NCBI RefSeq assembly: GCF_027596085.1
Contig: NC_072467.1
Span: forward strand, 2,219,361-2,283,360
DNA: 64,000 nucleotides
Direction: 5' to 3'
DNA from: Anoplopoma fimbria
Lineage: Eukaryota > Chordata > Actinopteri > Perciformes > Anoplopomatidae
Part shown: one piece after another, positions 62,531-64,000 of the stretch
How positions within the stretch are numbered: position 1 is the stretch's first letter
How the letters are laid out: every line of letters starts with the position of its first letter
The notes under the pieces: generated by a model
The model's database searches: none
Seen by the model: the letters and a program-made list of their open reading frames with translations, nothing else
What the model was told of the DNA's origin: nothing
Made by a program: the position numbers and the translations under genes

Positions 62531-63866
62531 AAAAACCACAGAATAAAAAACCCTCTGTCTGTCTGTAACTCTATATAGATATACAAATATGAATACTAAT
62601 ATATGAACACATTGCATTTATTCAACGGGAAGAGGATAGTCAACAGTGCAGAATTCAACGTGCACCTCAAGTTCATTCAATAAGTCAGCAAACACAATGT
62701 AGGACTACGGAGAACTCATATCTTCTTATCAGGAATGCAGTTTTTTCATTGCAGTAAGGTGGGAGAGGAATTTTACCAAGGTACTTTATCCTATTTTAGT
62801 CGCTCTGAAGTCTCTTCCCGCTATGTGATTCATGGAAAAGTATGCTTATAGAATACGCTGTACAGTCTCACCAGGTTCTCTCTCTGTAGGTACTGAAATC
62901 TGCGCGTGACAGACGGATGTACATAAAGGGGAAAAAAAGCGTGATTTGGACGTTCATGCAAGTGTCCTAAATAGTGAAATGGCCCCAGATTTACTCAAGG
63001 TGAGGCCCACAATGAACCTCAGAAGCCTATTAACACTAGAGGTCTCTGGAGTGCCTTATGTGCAGGTTAGAGGCGACCACATTCAAACTGGCTGCAGCAG
63101 ACGGTGGGGACACATCCACCGTCCTTCTATGGCCGTCAATCCTTTGTATTATTCCTCCACCTCCCGGTAACAAATTTCAGTCGGAATTACTTTTCTTTCG
63201 TCCAAGTTTCATTCTTTTAAATCAAACCCCTTTGTCTATCTCTTCTTTTGTACCTTCCTCCTGTTTCCATGGTTACCTCTCTCTCTGCTCTGTACACTAT
63301 CTATCTCTTCCTCCGTTTCCCTCTCTGTCTCTCTCACTCTGTTCTTATCTTTCTCATTTTGCTTTCATCTCTGCCTCCCTTCCTCCTGCTTTATCCCACA
63401 CCCTCCTCACTCCGGCTTTTATCTCTCTTCACTTTCATCTGTCTTTCACCTTTCTCTCCCCTTCAAGCCTGCCATTCCATCATGCTGGTTTTTTGGTTCT
63501 TACTTATAGAGAGAAAGTTTTATCGGTTTCCCTGTCAACTCTGCATTTTTAATCATTTCCAATTTATCCAACCCACTTTCAATGCCATTGAGTCATGCAT
63601 TAAAATGTCTTGGGCAGAATGTGTGAGTGTGTGTGACTGGGAGATGGAAAGAATAAGGTGCAGGAGGCTGTAGTCTTTTTATTATCACAAAGAAAGGAAA
63701 TGATTGCTGTCATGATATCTGGAGATTAACTGGCTGCTGTGGTTTTGTCTTTCAGGAGTGCAGTAATGGATTTTCTCTCCTCCCCCCCCCAAAATTTTTA
63801 TTTTGCCATTTCCATATCAACAGTTACAGTACGTCAACAAATTCACAAACTGCCGTTTATGATTTT
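62531..63866. other. Unique and pyrimidine-rich sequence, no gene seen
   Basis: Position 63,180-63,480 is CT-rich on the plus strand, the opposite strand asymmetry to the purine tracts before it. I see no exon with family similarity. Confidence 0.5.
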
Positions 63867-63911
63867 ATTATTTTTGATTTACTCGTGGACGACGAGTAAA
63901 TCAAAAATAGT
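63867..63911. repeat. 20-bp near-perfect inverted repeat, 5-nt loop
   Basis: The left arm ends TTTTTGATTTACTCGT, the loop is GGACG and the right arm is ACGAGTAAATCAAAAATAGT. 19 of 20 positions pair, and the innermost 18 are perfect. It would extrude as a stable hairpin. Confidence 0.92.
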
Positions 63912-64000
63912 CCCGCTGAGACCGGAGCCGTTGAGGAGGTAGTGCTCCTCGACATGGGGCTGCCTCCTGTAAGGTAGCCTGTCATTTCTCTGCAGTGATG

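Overview
This window is vertebrate nuclear DNA, most likely from a percomorph ray-finned fish. The evidence is multi-exon genes with GT-AG introns, long AT-rich intergenic stretches, fish-type Tc1 and piggyBac elements, abundant (TG)n/(CA)n microsatellites, and proteins that align (from memory) with human orthologues over their full length. No prokaryotic, plasmid or phage feature was seen.

Layout, left to right. (a) About 1-22,500 has no protein gene that I can support. It holds one RNA gene, the mir-184 hairpin (5349-5435, +), plus diverged interspersed repeats, microsatellites and a few blocks that look like conserved non-coding elements. (b) About 22,550-26,540 holds ankrd34c (+), a one-coding-exon ankyrin-repeat gene. 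Its reading frame breaks near the C-terminus at a run of six C. A REST/NRSF (RE1)-like site, a CRE and a CTCF-like motif lie upstream. (c) 26,208-33,557 (-) is a seven-coding-exon retinol dehydrogenase 12/13-like SDR gene (328 aa). Its 4.6-kb intron 1 contains a decayed piggyBac transposase gene in the same orientation, followed by minisatellites and a TTAA-flanked piggyBac-type terminus. (d) 33,560-38,480 is intergenic. It has a (TAA)n repeat, a 150-bp Tc1-type MITE, a small tandem duplication interrupted by a SINE/LINE-tail insertion, and a 657-bp TG/TC compound repeat that ends about 150 bp before the idh2 start codon. (e) 38,481-50,372 (+) is idh2 (mitochondrial NADP isocitrate dehydrogenase): 11 exons, 449 aa, with exon phases that close exactly. 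(f) 52,389-55,591 (-) is the coding part of znf710 (four coding exons, 660 aa, 11 C2H2 fingers), convergent with idh2. (g) 55,631-64,000 is upstream or 5'-intronic znf710 sequence, dominated by purine/pyrimidine asymmetric tracts and (TG)n/(CA)n arrays.

Synteny: mir-184 with ankrd34c, and idh2 with znf710, correspond to two human chromosome 15 blocks (15q25.1 and 15q26.1, from memory) that are about 10 Mb apart in human and are adjacent here. The genes do not form one pathway. idh2 makes mitochondrial NADPH, the SDR reduces retinoids or other carbonyls with NADP(H), znf710 is a DNA-binding regulator, and ankrd34c is a neuronal-type ankyrin protein. I found no previously undescribed system. 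The points most worth a second look are the ankrd34c frameshift, the (TG)12 tract that replaces the polypyrimidine tract at idh2 exon 2, the RE1-like site, and the piggyBac copy that has lost its third catalytic aspartate.
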